This document shows positions 36,501-44,097 of a DNA stretch of 64,000 bases, one piece after another. The notes beneath the pieces are model-generated. The model saw only the letters and a list, made by a program, of their open reading frames with translations, had not been told where the DNA came from and made no database searches. Within the stretch, counting starts at the first letter, position 1. Every line of letters starts with the position of its first letter. The DNA comes from Microvelia longipes. Its lineage: Eukaryota > Arthropoda > Insecta > Hemiptera > Veliidae. The translations under genes were made by a program, and so were the position numbers. The stretch is from assembly GCA_018340805.1 (NCBI GenBank), contig JACMZG010001870.1:24260271-24324270 (forward strand), in the 5' to 3' direction.

Positions 36501-39039
36501 GTGTGGGGGATCACTAAAGAATAAGTATCGGGAGGAAACAGTAACAATTAATCCCAACAAAAACACTCCGTGAAAAAATGCAGCCAAGTCTTGCGTAAAA
36601 AGTTATGATATCATAGTTTATACGCAAAGTCTATTCATTCCTTGTTTTCATAAATCTTGAGAGATATAGATGTTTATTTAATATCTGCAACGTATGCGCT
36701 CAAAAGCCTTACAAAATTAACAGTAAAGAAATTTCTACATACAAGAACGCAGAGGTAAAATTAAATAATCATGAATTTCTTCCTCAAATTAATATTGATG
36801 GTATTTTAACTGTATAAAATAGGTATTTCCTACTTATTTATTCTATTTCTAATTTCGTTATTTAGCGTTCTTGCCAAGTCAGAAATTTCTTTACTGTTAA
36901 ATTTTGTAAGGCCTTGAGCGCATATGTTGCGGATATTAAATAAACATCTATATCTCTCAAGATTTATGAAACAAGAATGAATAGACTTGGCGTATAAACA
37001 ATATCATAACTTTTTACGCAAGATGGCTGCATTTTTTCACGGAGTTTTTTGTTGGGATCTCACTTCTTTTTGTAAGTAATTTCGATTAAACTTTTGCTTC
37101 TGAACTTAAGATGTGTGGATTTTGAAAGAGCCTATTTTCTGTCTGTTTTGGTCAATTTTTATGTCACATATAGATAATAAATCTAGACAGTATTTAAATT
37201 TCTTTCATTAATATGTATTGATATGATACTTGCACTATCTTAACTACTTTTCACATATATAAGTTTATGACACTCAAATGCAAGCCTTTTATTTAAAACC
37301 CTTGGCTAGACATGTCGACTAATCTTTATCTATTTAAAGATTTACTGTTTATAATCGTGTAACTTCCTCTTTGCATAGGTCCTTGCAATTTATAATATTA
37401 TACTTGCATTGGTATTACTCTCAACGTTATAAATAGTTTTATTTTAAAAATATTAGATGACATATATATATAAAATTTAACATAACTGCGTAAAGCTAAG
37501 AGCAAGTACTGATTTGCTCACATATGGTCGAGCCTTTTCTTACAATACAACCCTACAAGTAAAATAACTCATGTTGCATCTGAAATAATTATAACAATGG
37601 ATGCTTCATATTGAAATCAGCAATATGCTATTAAGTTTATATTATTTTAAATTTCTCATCATACTTGATAAAGATTTAAGAAAATATATCACTTATATAT
37701 ACAGTCATTATATTTTACAAATAACGAATCATATACTGTTGATAAAGTCTTTATAAACCACTAATTTTTCATATCAGAGGCAATATTTAGGAGATCTAAT
37801 TAAAATATTGCAAATTTGACAATTTTTCCTTGCTTTATCAAACAAATCCTACCCTCATTTCAAATTTCAAGTTTCTACGATTATTAGAAGTGCCTTAGAA
37901 TTATAATGAGTGAGTGAGTGAATGAGTCAGTCAGCGTCGAAATTTGCCATTTTCAAAGCGAAATTTCTCGTTTTCTATTATAGATAAAGAATTGTAATTT
38001 CTCAAGTAATATTGCTTTGATATGATCTTTGCGTCAGCCAAATTGAAAGATTCTAGGTTAATCCAGTCAAAAGATACAGGGGGTAGAAAATGCTCCGAAT
38101 TGCTTCGAGAAAAGGGTGTTCGTCAGTGCCAGCCTTGGATATGAAACTTTTACCTTATACAGCAAGATTTGGCTGGGGCACTGCCGTGCCCCCTGATAAA
38201 AAAAAATAACAAAAATTTTAATAAGTTATATTAAAATTAAAAACAAAAAAGTTCTTCTTTTAAGAGAATATACAAAACATAAAAAATAATAATATAGAAT
38301 AAAAAAAATCATGTGTAAATTAGATTTCTGCAACAAAAGTTATAGCATCTGCAAAACATGCACAAGACAACATTTTTTAAAAGATGTTCTCTGAATTTGT
38401 TAAAATTAACATTTTTTTGGTGGTTTTGCCAATGCCATAACTTTGGTTGCAGTTATCCAATTTTTATAAATTAACACTTGCTTTATTTGAAATGTTATAA
38501 TTTTTAATAAATGTCCTCTCCAAGATTTGCACTCGACCAACAGGAAACCACTTATTTCTATGTACAATTTTAAATTTGCCCTCAAATCTGTGCAATTTTC
38601 TTAAAACTTTGAGTGTATGGAATTATATGATAGCGTCCACTCTGGATGTATATTAAAAAAAATAGTTAAAAGTAGTACTAAATGAGTAACGTTTTTATCA
38701 AGTTCTGCTCCTTGACTATTATTGTTTATATCTACTTTTTATAAATAGAGCTTTATCCATTACATTTTTTCCTATGTAATCTCTGTGCTATGTTTTAATT
38801 TATTTTATTTTTTCTTATTGTTTTATATTTAGCGTATTAACTTTTTAAAAATATTACAGGGGGATTCAGGAGGACCCCTCCAGTCTCCAATTGATGACCC
38901 TTACTGTATGTACGAACTTATTGGTCTCACTTCCTTTGGAAGGAAATGTGGAGAGGAAAGCCCTGGTGTCTACACTAGGATTGTTCAATTCTTACCCTGG
39001 ATTGTTGAAAATGTTTGGCCTGAAGCATTGGACTCTTAA
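11422..39039 (+). CDS. Gene B: CLIPC (Snake-like) clip-domain serine protease, 8 exons
   Basis: Paralogue of gene A with the same architecture. Exons 11422-11497, 14097-14224, 15725-15929, 26101-26252, 27874-27977, 31152-31411, 35386-35549 and 38860-39039 join to 1269 nt, 422 aa plus stop. The signal peptide starts [14 protein letters not shown]. Clip Cys are 29, 39, 45, 61, 71 and 72. A Pro/Thr/Ser-rich linker holds CDCQCDC (C107, C109, C111, C113). CxxY (C138) is followed by activation site PL|IVGG (L172|I173). The triad is His215, Asp266 (YNDVALF) and Ser366 (GDSGGPL), with S1 Asp360. It is therefore a Leu-activated protease predicted to cut after Arg/Lys. An acidic run of four Asp (238-241) lies in a loop after the His. 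Introns total about 26 kb and are packed with transposons, yet every splice site and the frame are intact, so the gene is probably functional. Confidence 0.9.
11891..11988 (-). repeat. 5S-SINE body fragment, minus strand
   Basis: Reverse complement of the body: ATCGGATACGGGGTACCTCC at one end and GACTCGCTTCGCTCGTCCTC at the other. It is followed by another partial copy (12025-12060). No 5S head. Intron 1 of gene B. Confidence 0.7.
12230..12585 (-). repeat. SINE-like family S2 copy
   Basis: Minus-strand copy with the TGTGTGTGTCT-rich core (12455-12480) and the tail AAACACAATACTTTTC plus ATGAGGAAAAGT that also occurs at 45.96, 58.57 and 60.40 kb. Confidence 0.5.
13170..13560 (+). repeat. SINE-like family S2 copy
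   Basis: TGTCTGTATCTATATGTGTG core followed by TATCATCGTAGCTGTCAAT, then a diverged tail. Intron 1 of gene B. Confidence 0.45.
13672..13700. repeat. (TTTTA)n microsatellite
   Basis: Five to six copies of TTTTA/ATTTT. Confidence 0.9.
14097..14224 (+). CDS. Gene B exon 2: clip domain
   Basis: After a TTTCAG acceptor it encodes [20 protein letters not shown], an Ala-rich helix region, and [12 protein letters not shown], ending at GTAAGT. It carries clip cysteines 1-4, with spacing identical to gene A. Confidence 0.92.
14343..14868. mobile_element. 526-bp MITE with 30-bp perfect TIRs and TAA target site
   Basis: TCAAGGATCTTGAATAAAGG opens a 30-bp TIR (14343-14372) that is the perfect complement of 14839-14868. 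TAA flanks both ends (14340-14342, 14869-14871), matching the TWA duplication of PIF/Harbinger elements. No transposase. In intron 2 of gene B, about 120 bp after the clip exon. Confidence 0.85.
15174..15275 (+). repeat. 5S-SINE body fragment
   Basis: GAGGACGAGCGAAGTGAGTC, then GAGCGTTGCGAATCCG, then GAGGAAAAGTTCC and a T-run. Head missing. Intron 2 of gene B. Confidence 0.75.
15498..15573. repeat. (TA)n microsatellite
   Basis: About 75 bp of uninterrupted AT/TA repeat in intron 2 of gene B. Confidence 0.95.
15725..15929 (+). CDS. Gene B exon 3: clip CC and Cys-rich linker
   Basis: It starts [17 protein letters not shown], then a Pro/Arg/Thr/Ser linker, then [15 protein letters not shown] and a hydrophilic tail ending SVAKQ. 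The donor GTAAGA leaves phase 1. The C-x-C-x-C-x-C run is not part of the clip fold and is absent from gene A. Confidence 0.9.
16139..16245. repeat. Short interspersed repeat R31, copy 1
   Basis: GGGTGGAACATTTCAGATGC then ACCAACATTAA. Diverged copies lie at about 26905-27010 and 28107-28140, all inside introns of gene B. No TIR seen; family unknown. Confidence 0.55.
16316..16385 (-). repeat. tRNA-like SINE head
   Basis: On the minus strand GGAGTCGATAAGACTAC precedes a B-box-like GGTTCAAATCTTGG about 35 nt later. It looks like a diverged tRNA-derived head, not an intact tRNA. Confidence 0.3.
16380..16660 (+). repeat. 149-bp satellite, locus 1
   Basis: The motif TTTTTGGTCAC plus GGTCGTATCGACTTC repeats with the anchor GTCACT at 16489 and 16638, a 149-bp period. 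A partial unit lies at 17050-17100, beyond the palindrome island. The same unit and period occur inside the hAT element at 23.4-23.6 kb. Confidence 0.8.
16656..17050. mobile_element. GGAGC palindrome island with nested inverted-repeat element
   Basis: GGAGCTCC and GGAGCGCC palindromes recur through 16656-16800 and 16868-16980. Long arms (about 16803-16876 and 16970-17041) are inverted copies containing TTTCTCGCGTGATTT and GGCGCGCC ends. AACGAATGGC occurs at both outer edges, a possible target duplication. The open frames across it are artefacts of the repeat. GC-rich in an AT-rich intron. Confidence 0.75.
17789..17925 (+). repeat. Duplicated segment, copy 1
   Basis: This stretch and 19507-19640 are near-identical (for example GATAAATTAATTTTTGCTTC and CACAAAGCTTCTAGC). 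Similarity ends where the foldback element begins after copy 2. Both start with the right end of family M1. Confidence 0.8.
18691..19365. mobile_element. 675-bp MITE flanked by TTAA
   Basis: TTAA at 18691-18694 and 19362-19365 bracket arms about 70 bp long (AAGTGATGTTGAAATTCATA against its inverted match ending CTTTGAC) that include GACACAGTGGTCTAACTC. A further inner pair is TTCACCTTGTATGC/GCGTACAAGGTGAA. TTAA suggests piggyBac-type mobilisation, though the ends do not start CCC. Non-coding. Confidence 0.75.
19440..19533 (+). mobile_element. MITE family M1, right-half fragment
   Basis: GCCCACAATATCATATCAGG through CTGTCAACTGATTATATCC matches the right half of the 456-625 copy. The left half is absent. 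Confidence 0.7.
19507..19640 (+). repeat. Duplicated segment, copy 2
   Basis: Partner of 17789-17925, ending at TATATATTTGC immediately before the foldback element. Confidence 0.8.
20197..21951 (+). mobile_element. 5'-truncated non-LTR retrotransposon (LINE)
   Basis: Inserted in a 184-bp unit with TAGAT on both sides (20192-20196, 21952-21956). The left edge falls before the RT domain. The 3' end is an AATA tandem tail (about 21931-21951), not a pure poly(A). It carries the broken reverse transcriptase described separately. Confidence 0.9.
20252..21597 (+). pseudogene. LINE reverse transcriptase, frameshifted
   Basis: The first open part (20252-20887) has [30 protein letters not shown] and [17 protein letters not shown] (motif A Asp). 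The next frames carry [16 protein letters not shown] (about 20910-20960), FADDS (motif C, about 20996-21010) and [15 protein letters not shown]. The C-terminal part (21265-21597) has [17 protein letters not shown] stop at 20885 and at least two frameshifts separate them, so it cannot make a working enzyme. It fits the Jockey/CR1 group of LINEs; the exact clade is not settled. Confidence 0.88.
22922..23135. repeat. Inverted repeat nested in the hAT element
   Basis: CTCGTAACTCATTTTGTCTG and CAAAGGAAATGCGC on the left recur inverted at about 23087-23133. Arms are about 45 bp around a 120-bp centre: a small MITE or snap-back insert. Confidence 0.7.
23405..23640 (+). repeat. 149-bp satellite, locus 2 (inside hAT)
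   Basis: Anchors GTAACTTAGAGTGGTC at 23428 and GTCACTTAGAGTGGTCG at 23577 give the same 149-bp step as locus 1. Shares CGACTTCGG, ACCGGTTT and GATTCAGCG with it. Confidence 0.8.
24391..24799. mobile_element. Tc1/mariner-type MITE, 409 bp
   Basis: Ends CAGTGTATCG (24391) and CGATACACTG (24790-24799), with imperfect TIRs to about 25 bp (TTTTAAAAATC). TA flanks the right end (24800-24801) and, before the hAT insertion, the left end. Non-coding. Confidence 0.85.
26101..26252 (+). CDS. Gene B exon 4: activation region
   Basis: After a 10.2-kb intron and a TTATTTAG acceptor it encodes [20 protein letters not shown], then [20 protein letters not shown] to FPHM. It contains the scissile Leu172 and light-chain C165. 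The donor is GTACTG. Confidence 0.93.
26388..26440. repeat. Perfect 15-bp hairpin with inner stem
   Basis: AATATTCTCCCCACA (26388-26402) pairs with 26426-26440. The loop holds a second stem AGAGC/GCTCT. It sits 136 bp into intron 4 of gene B. A similar weaker hairpin (TCCCCC to GGGGGA) is at about 28209-28241. Confidence 0.85.
26905..27180. repeat. Short interspersed repeat R31, copy 2 and flank
   Basis: AGATGCACCAACATTAA-type core as at 16139. The following TAATTTTCCATCGATGTATT (about 27140-27160) recurs in diverged form near 27771-27812, on the other side of a LINE fragment. Confidence 0.5.
27385..27690 (-). pseudogene. LINE RNase-H/zinc-knuckle tail fragment
   Basis: On the minus strand it reads [16 protein letters not shown] then [18 protein letters not shown], then ends near 27390. 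TGHxxxxxHLxxMG followed by CxxC...H...C is the familiar C-terminal region of LINE ORF2 proteins of the I/Jockey/R1 type. It is an isolated fragment in intron 4 of gene B with no RT beside it. Confidence 0.75.
27874..27977 (+). CDS. Gene B exon 5: catalytic His
   Basis: It encodes [17 protein letters not shown] then [16 protein letters not shown]. His215 is the catalytic base. The acceptor TTTTTTCAG and donor GTAAGT are strong. Confidence 0.93.
28717..30177 (-). pseudogene. LINE reverse transcriptase, decayed
   Basis: Motifs in order: [50 protein letters not shown] (motif A), [15 protein letters not shown] (motif B), then after a frame break [15 protein letters not shown] and [10 protein letters not shown], then [16 protein letters not shown]. 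The usual catalytic YADD is YAND here, losing one metal-binding Asp. Frame breaks occur near 29285 and 29100. Same broad LINE group as the copy at 20.2 kb, but not the same family. Confidence 0.88.
30546..31060 (-). pseudogene. LINE endonuclease domain, partial
   Basis: Shows [52 protein letters not shown] and (other frame) [12 protein letters not shown]. These are the GDxNI and SDH motifs of the AP-endonuclease-like domain. A frameshift near 30720 and loss of the N-terminal catalytic half make it non-functional. Confidence 0.8.
31090..31119. repeat. 13-bp perfect hairpin beside the gene B exon 6 acceptor
   Basis: ATTTTATAATCAG (31090-31102) pairs perfectly with 31107-31119, loop TGAT. It ends 32 bp before the splice acceptor AG (31150-31151), where a branch point would be expected. 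Confidence 0.85.
31152..31411 (+). CDS. Gene B exon 6: catalytic Asp
   Basis: It encodes [15 protein letters not shown], a DDDDA acidic loop, YNDVALFKL (Asp266), RPVCLST and ASGWGHTET. It ends with a single G before GTTGGT, a weaker donor that still fits phase 1. The acceptor at 31151 lies only about 75 bp from the truncated end of a LINE. Confidence 0.92.
31437..32260. repeat. AGGGCCCT-rich internally repeated element, copy 1
   Basis: Starts next to a SINE-tail fragment (31437-31486). It shares GACTGGCCAG, GAGCTCCTAGAGACAAA and repeated AGGGCCCT/CTTGATCAG/CTAAAGCAG blocks with 39108-39790. Internal blocks recur about every 120-180 bp. No coding sequence. Intron 6 of gene B. Confidence 0.7.
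33385..33725 (-). pseudogene. LINE ORF2 C-terminal fragment
   Basis: On the minus strand: [20 protein letters not shown], then after a break [19 protein letters not shown] and [11 protein letters not shown]. This is the conserved end of LINE reverse-transcriptase proteins. No RT motifs nearby. Intron 6 of gene B. Confidence 0.7.
33745..34010 (+). repeat. SINE-like family S2, fairly complete copy
   Basis: Reads AAAAATCCGAAACCGGGATG, then TTTTCACAAAGTTGTCTGTC, TGTGTGTCTGTTATCATTG, GTTGAAACTTTGTAC and AACGTCATTAACCC. It gives the best view of the family order. Confidence 0.6.
34451..34573 (+). repeat. Tandem repeat, 50-bp period, about 2.5 copies
   Basis: TTTCCCTGCCCATTTTAATA begins units at 34451, 34501 and 34551. 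A GTCATTTGA/TCAAATGAC hairpin follows at about 34589-34614. Confidence 0.9.
34711..34978 (+). repeat. 5S rRNA-derived SINE
   Basis: The head has CAGCATCGAGCATGGTCAGT and CTGGATGGGTGACCGCTGG, the 3' half of 5S rRNA, preceded by TATCTATGATTTTTGATGGA. The body has GAGGACGAGCGAAGTGAG and a GAAAAGTTCCGAGGTACCCC tail. Part of the body appears twice (34815-34835 and 34874-34895). Intron 6 of gene B. Confidence 0.85.
35386..35549 (+). CDS. Gene B exon 7: substrate pocket Asp
   Basis: It encodes [25 protein letters not shown] and [18 protein letters not shown]. Asp360 sets Arg/Lys specificity. The TTTTCAG acceptor and GTAATA donor are canonical. Confidence 0.93.
36551..37058. mobile_element. 508-bp MITE with about 195-bp inverted arms
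   Basis: Ends ATCCCAAC and GTTGGGAT. Arms 36551-36745 and 36870-37058 pair over almost their full length (for example CTCCGTGAAAAAATGCAGCC, TTAACAGTAAAGAAATTTCT). No clear target duplication and no coding sequence. Intron 7 of gene B. Confidence 0.88.
37905..38110 (+). repeat. Interspersed repeat starting with a GAGT microsatellite
   Basis: GAGTGAGTGAGTGAATGAGT then CAGTCAGCG, a conserved-looking AAATTTCTCGTTTTC block and ATACAGGGGGTAGAAAATG. This layout is common in insect interspersed repeats; family not identified. Confidence 0.4.
38860..39039 (+). CDS. Gene B exon 8: catalytic Ser and stop
   Basis: It encodes [18 protein letters not shown] through PGVYTRI and ends [13 protein letters not shown] with TAA at 39037-39039, four residues longer than gene A. 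Ser366 is the nucleophile. Confidence 0.95.
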   Translation, partial: GDSGGPLQSPIDDPYCMYELIGLTSFGRKCGEESPGVYTRIVQFLPWIVENVWPEALDS

Positions 39040-39107
39040 GGGCTGAATATTTTGATGACTGCCTTCCCTAGGTTTTGATAATTGGATAAATCATCCTGGA
39101 AAGTACA

Positions 39108-39790
39108 AAACAGAGGCAGACTGGCCAGCGAGGGTGGTAGACCTGTTTGGGTCCCTCCCTCAGTCAAAAATAAATTTTATAAAAACAACGAAAATTTGAA
39201 AAAAAATATATTAAACATTTTTAAACTTATAATACATTCATTCATTATTCATTATAATTATTTAATATATTCATTGTGCTAGAGGCAAAGGGGCCCAATA
39301 CTCTAAGGGCCTAAAGAGCTCCTAGAGACAAAAGTTTTTGAATCTAGGGTCTTTAAGGTCCCTATTTATGAAACATGCATTTTGAAGGCCCTATACGGAA
39401 GACCAGGGATAAAAAGACCTCTAGCATACTTGATCAGGGCTCTGTAGCAGCATAAAAGGCTCTATATTTATCTATTTAAGTAATTAAAAACTTATTCTAA
39501 TTTTAGACACTTATAGCCCCTATTTATTATACCTAGATGTTTAAGGGCCCCATAAAAAGATTAGAGCCAATGATAGCCCTTAATCTAATTGGTCAGAGCC
39601 CTAAAGCAGCAGAAAAAGGCCTTAGAGATTGATATTTTTAAGTACTTAAAATCGTGGTATTTAAGACCCCTATTTTTTTAAAACCTGGTCATTTGAAAGA
39701 CCAATATGTATATGTAGAGCCACAGGAGGCCCTTAACATACTTGATCAGGGCCCTGTAGCAGTACAAAAGGGCCCTAAAAATGAAAAAAA
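39108..39790. repeat. AGGGCCCT-rich internally repeated element, copy 2
   Basis: Begins about 70 bp after the gene B stop. Same order of landmarks as copy 1 (GACTGGCCAG, GAGCTCCTAGAGACAAA, CTTGATCAGGGC). Provides the only AATAAA near the gene end. Confidence 0.7.
39169..39174 (+). promoter_or_regulatory. Candidate poly(A) signal of gene B
   Basis: AATAAA 130 nt after the gene B stop. It lies inside a copy of the AGGGCCCT-rich repeat, so if used, the transposable element would supply the 3' end. Confidence 0.3.
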
Positions 39791-42519
39791 TATAGAATAA
39801 ACTTAGTTTCAATTCAGTGTATTTTAATTTTATTTAAATTTATTTTATTGTTACATATTTATTTAATTATCAAGTTTATTTTAACATCTGACTAACAATA
39901 AATTGACCAAAAAAACTATTTTTGCTTCTATTTTCTTATGTTGTTTTATTGTAGAGAGATGCATTAAAATTCATTCACAATAAATCTACTATTAGACAAA
40001 ATTGGTTGATAAATCCAAGCAGAAAAATGACTCTGGAATGTCTGTTCTGATAACCCTTTTGTTTACCCTTATTGTTCTGAGTTATGAATTTCCAAATCAT
40101 GCAAGATGTCTAATGTCAAAGATTGCATATTGCATCTCTTTGTTAAGAATAATAGTACTTATTGTATAAATCTTCTACCAACCTCTCTTTTAAGATAAAT
40201 GTTATAATATAAATGAAGTGCAGTGTACAATGAAAGTACTGTCACTGTATACTGAAGTGACTATGGAATAAGGAAAATGTCCTTAGGCTACATTTTTCAG
40301 GAATTCATATCGATTATCTTGTGACTAAAGACTAAAAAAAAATTGACTTCACTAATTTTTTAAACTAAGAGAGAACATATACAAAAAATTGAAATCCTAT
40401 TTGAACTGAACTGTGATGTGGATTTTTTTCTCTTAATGGATGGTGCCGAAATGTTTGCTAAATCTAAACTTATTACACATTTTAATATGAATGCAAAATG
40501 GGTGTATTGTAAAAATAATAGTGCCCTTAGTGCCTGTTAAGACCTAATCAATATTTATGTTATTATTTTCCAAACTGAATAATTTTATTTAAATATTTTT
40601 TCTTAAAATATGTGGTTCAAATTCATATATGTCAAAAGTCTCCTTTGCTATCTAGAAGTTCCTCTAGTCCAATCTTTTCATTGCAAATTCATAATACAAT
40701 ATGTAAGTATGCTTTTTTGAAAGTGCCTTACATTTTTAACATTTCTAAGATTTAGGAAAATAAAACCTAGAATTAGATTTAAAAAATGTATTGTTAGTTT
40801 TAAAATTTCTTAAGAAATGTTGCTAAAATTCTTAGAAAAATAATTATACAGTTAACCAAGAATTAAAATAATTATTAAATTTCCCTTACAATGGAAAATT
40901 GGGTTATTTTACTGACAGGGTGTCATCTAAGGTCCTATGATAGTTTCTCATTTAATACTCGGTAATTTTGGCATGTGACCTAAAAAAGCCAAAGAGCCAA
41001 AATAGACTCTATAGGCTCCTTCAGGCCCTTATATACGTATGTTGGCCTTATGCAAGGGTTGAAACTCTTTTATGCATACACATATATAAACTTTATTGAG
41101 ACTAACATAAATGAAATCAGTCACCCTTAACTTTCATTATCTGTACAACCTCATACACGTCATTAGCAAACAAACTGTTGTAAATTGCCAATTCATTATA
41201 AATAAGAAAGGCAAAGCCACATCCAGTATTGCCGATCATAGTAGACAGTATAATGCTGACAAAAAAATTTATTCGGTTCTGTGCAACAACCCACAGAAAA
41301 TTAATAAGAATTATTTTTAGGTTTCACAATAAATTAGTGGTTAAATTAGTGTCAAAAAATTATATTTTTTAGCTTACTTTTACTTTAGTTAAAATAAGCT
41401 ATATTGTTGGTTAATGTTTTTTTTATTAAAAACTGAAATAAAAAACTTTCAAAATATTTTTTTTAATTATTCATACCTTATAATACTTAAAATGTGTACT
41501 TTACTGAGGAACAAGGGAAGGGCATAAATTATAGCATTATTATTATTAATGATTAGGATTGGGTTCGAGGATTGACCCCATTCACACTGCGACTGGAAAT
41601 CAGCAGACATTTGTGGAACTACTGCAAAAAACTAAGGTGACTTCCAGTAATACAAAGAAAAGTGAAAAAGTGCCTGGTACCCGACTTTCTAGAATATACC
41701 ACAACTTTCTTGCCTCGTCCCAACCTCCAAGTTTGATTTGATAAACTGATTTTTATTTTTGTGAGATACCTTTAGACTTTAAATATAGTTATTTATGTAA
41801 GTAAATAATGTAGATGTAGGTAACACATGTACTTCTGCCCCGCAGAAGCATGTAGATTTATCCCTCATAACAAGCACGTATTGTTTAACTTTATCTTAAA
41901 GCAATAGTTAATATTGTATCCTGTGATTTTCTATTATCAGTCAAGAAATGTATATCGTTTATTGAACTGATAATATTGCATTGATTATTAAAGAATTAAT
42001 TTATTGTATAGTTATATATACTTGTGTGTTAAACAACTATACTAATTGTATAGTTATATAATATATGTATAGTTCTGACAATAACTTTTGTTTCAGAAAT
42101 CTAACGAAATATCTTTTTCTTTATTAGAGTTGGTTGCATAGTTTATTATTTTTAAAAATTGGCTGGCTTTAATTTTTAAATTCACAAAATTTTGGCCTTT
42201 GTTCTCCTGTTTTTATATAACATGGTTATAATCAGGAGTTAAGTTATTTATTATTTATTATTATTATTATTATTAAGTGAAGAATGAAAACCAGGATTCA
42301 ACCTAGATCAAAATTTCGTCTTTACTAAGCCCCTGAAGTTGGATTAAGACAAAATTTTAATCGAAATCATAATGGGTCCACTTTACTGCAGATCTGTCTG
42401 TTAGGCTTAGTTCTTATATAAAAAAATTCCTGATAAACTTAGGTTAATACCTTGTGATTTTTTCATAAAACCCTGTGTAATGCGTGTTTATTCACTGCTA
42501 AATATGACTTACTTAATTT
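39791..42519. other. Intergenic, no gene recognised
   Basis: AT-rich sequence after gene B. One GC-richer exon-like piece (41537-41741) is listed separately. An ATT microsatellite lies near 42250-42275. Otherwise nothing convincing. Confidence 0.5.
41537..41741 (+). CDS. Possible terminal exon or gene fragment, unidentified
   Basis: A stretch of higher GC than its surroundings reads GSRIDPIHTATGNQQTFVEL, then KTKVTSSNTKKSEKVPGTR and ends NFLASSQPPSLI with TGA. A possible AG acceptor is at 41535-41536, but the pyrimidine tract is poor and no upstream partner exon was found. I do not recognise the protein. It may be a chance open frame. Confidence 0.2.
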
Positions 42520-42718
42520 GAAAAAATCGGGTAAAGGGTACCCAAGGGCACCTCTGAATTTTTCCTCATGCAACATATTCACTACTTCAGACTCACTTTG
42601 CTCGTCCTCAGACAGTAAATAAGTTAGTTTTGTTCCAGCGGTAACCTGTGCAGGCAGTGACCTCGCTCGATACTGCTTAACTTTTATGATCCGACTAAAC
42701 CATAGATATACTTGCTGC
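42520..42718 (-). repeat. 5S rRNA-derived SINE, minus strand
   Basis: Read on the minus strand: TATATCTATGGTTTAGTCGG, ATCATAAAAGTTAAGCAGTA, TCGAGCGAGGTCACTG, a TTACCGCTGG, then GAGGACGAGCAAAGTGAGTC and a CCGATTTTT-like end. A nearly complete copy that shows the head order well. Confidence 0.85.
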
Positions 42719-43074
42719 ATTGAAATGAATTTTAACTTATAATATAAATAGCTGCTCTGTGAAGTAATCCTAAAATAGATAAATAAATTGTATCTCCACT
42801 AAATAATAAATTTACTTGAGAGTTAACTTACCAAACAGGTAGAGAAAGAGCAACCTGTTTTCCCTGTGTAGGTAAGTACACTGACAAATACCCCAATGTA
42901 TTCTATAAACCGAATCTTTGAACTTAGCTATTAAGTTTTATTGTACAACACAGGTAAAATCAGTTTACTGCAAGGGAAAACAGCCCCTGAGAGGCAAACC
43001 TGCAACAATATGTGTCATGCATCAAAACATAAAAATACTTTTATTAGAGAGAACCTATTAGTTAAATTTTTATA

Positions 43075-43285
43075 CATCCAAAAAGACTCGCCTCACTCGT
43101 CCTCAGAATATACTAGTTGTTCAATTTATACAGCAATTTATACAGCAACACAACTTCGGACTTGATTCGCTTGTCCTTAGATAATATACAAATATGTTTC
43201 ATTCCAGCAGTCACCCATCCAGGCACTGACTACTCTTGATGCTGCTTAACTTTATAATCCAAAAAACTCATGGAATACTTGTTAC
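43075..43285 (-). repeat. 5S rRNA-derived SINE, minus strand
   Basis: The head, as reverse complement, has GTTAAGCAGCATCAAGAGTA and CTGGATGGGTGACTGCTGG. Two body motifs (near 43085-43110 and 43145-43180) suggest a partial internal duplication. Confidence 0.8.
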
Positions 43286-43917
43286 TTAAACCTATTTTTT
43301 CTGAAAATATATCTTAAGTTATAACAAAAAAATCCTGAGTGGATAGGCAGACCCATATGGTACCCATACCGAACATAAAGAGTACATTTTTTAAAGGTGA
43401 TAATATATTCTATGGAACGAGTTTTAAATCATCAAATTGGATCACTACAACCAAAGTTATGGAGCTCTTTTAAAAAGACCAAAAAATTGTTAATTTATGC
43501 AAAGGCAGGGAATTTCTTTAAAAATTACTGGCTTTTTGTGCTGTTTTGGCTAATTTAACAAATGTCATAACTTTAGTTGAAGTTATCCAATTTTGACGAA
43601 AAAACAATCGTTTTATGTATAGGTGATTTAATCAACTTTACAAAACGTTCTATAGGGATCCACTTATTGCAAGAACACTGTAATTTGTGCGATTATTTAA
43701 TATTTTGAGCAAGCACATTCGTATGAAGGGTTCCTCTCTGATTGGCAGACTTTGCTTTTCCTTAATAATTGAGATATAGTTTCAGAAAATTTTGGTTTGA
43801 AGTAGTACAAAATGAGTATCATTTTTTAGGCCTGGCTCTTGGACTATTTCGTGTGAACCCTTCCAAACCCCGCGTGTGAACGAAGTATAAGTTTCATATT
43901 AATATGGCGTGTGCATT

Positions 43918-44097
43918 TATGGTTTTTGTTTGATCATTAATGTTAAGCAACAGCGGGCAAGGTCAATTCCTGGATGAGTGACCGCTGGGATAAAATGGAT
44001 AAAGACGAGCGAAGCGAGTCTGGAGAAGTTGGGACGAGCGTAGCGTAGCCTATATGGTGAGGAAATATTCCGAGGTACCCTATACCCGTGTTTTAAG
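43918..44097 (+). repeat. 5S rRNA-derived SINE
   Basis: GTTAAGCAACAGCGGGCAAG, GATGAGTGACCGCTGGG, then GACGAGCGAAGCGAGTC, GACGAGCGTAGCG and TTCCGAGGTACCC. Confidence 0.85.

Noticed and set aside
41111..41320. Open frame with a possible LINE-like NKKGK motif
   Set aside because: The resemblance is too short to claim; no other LINE motif adjoins it.
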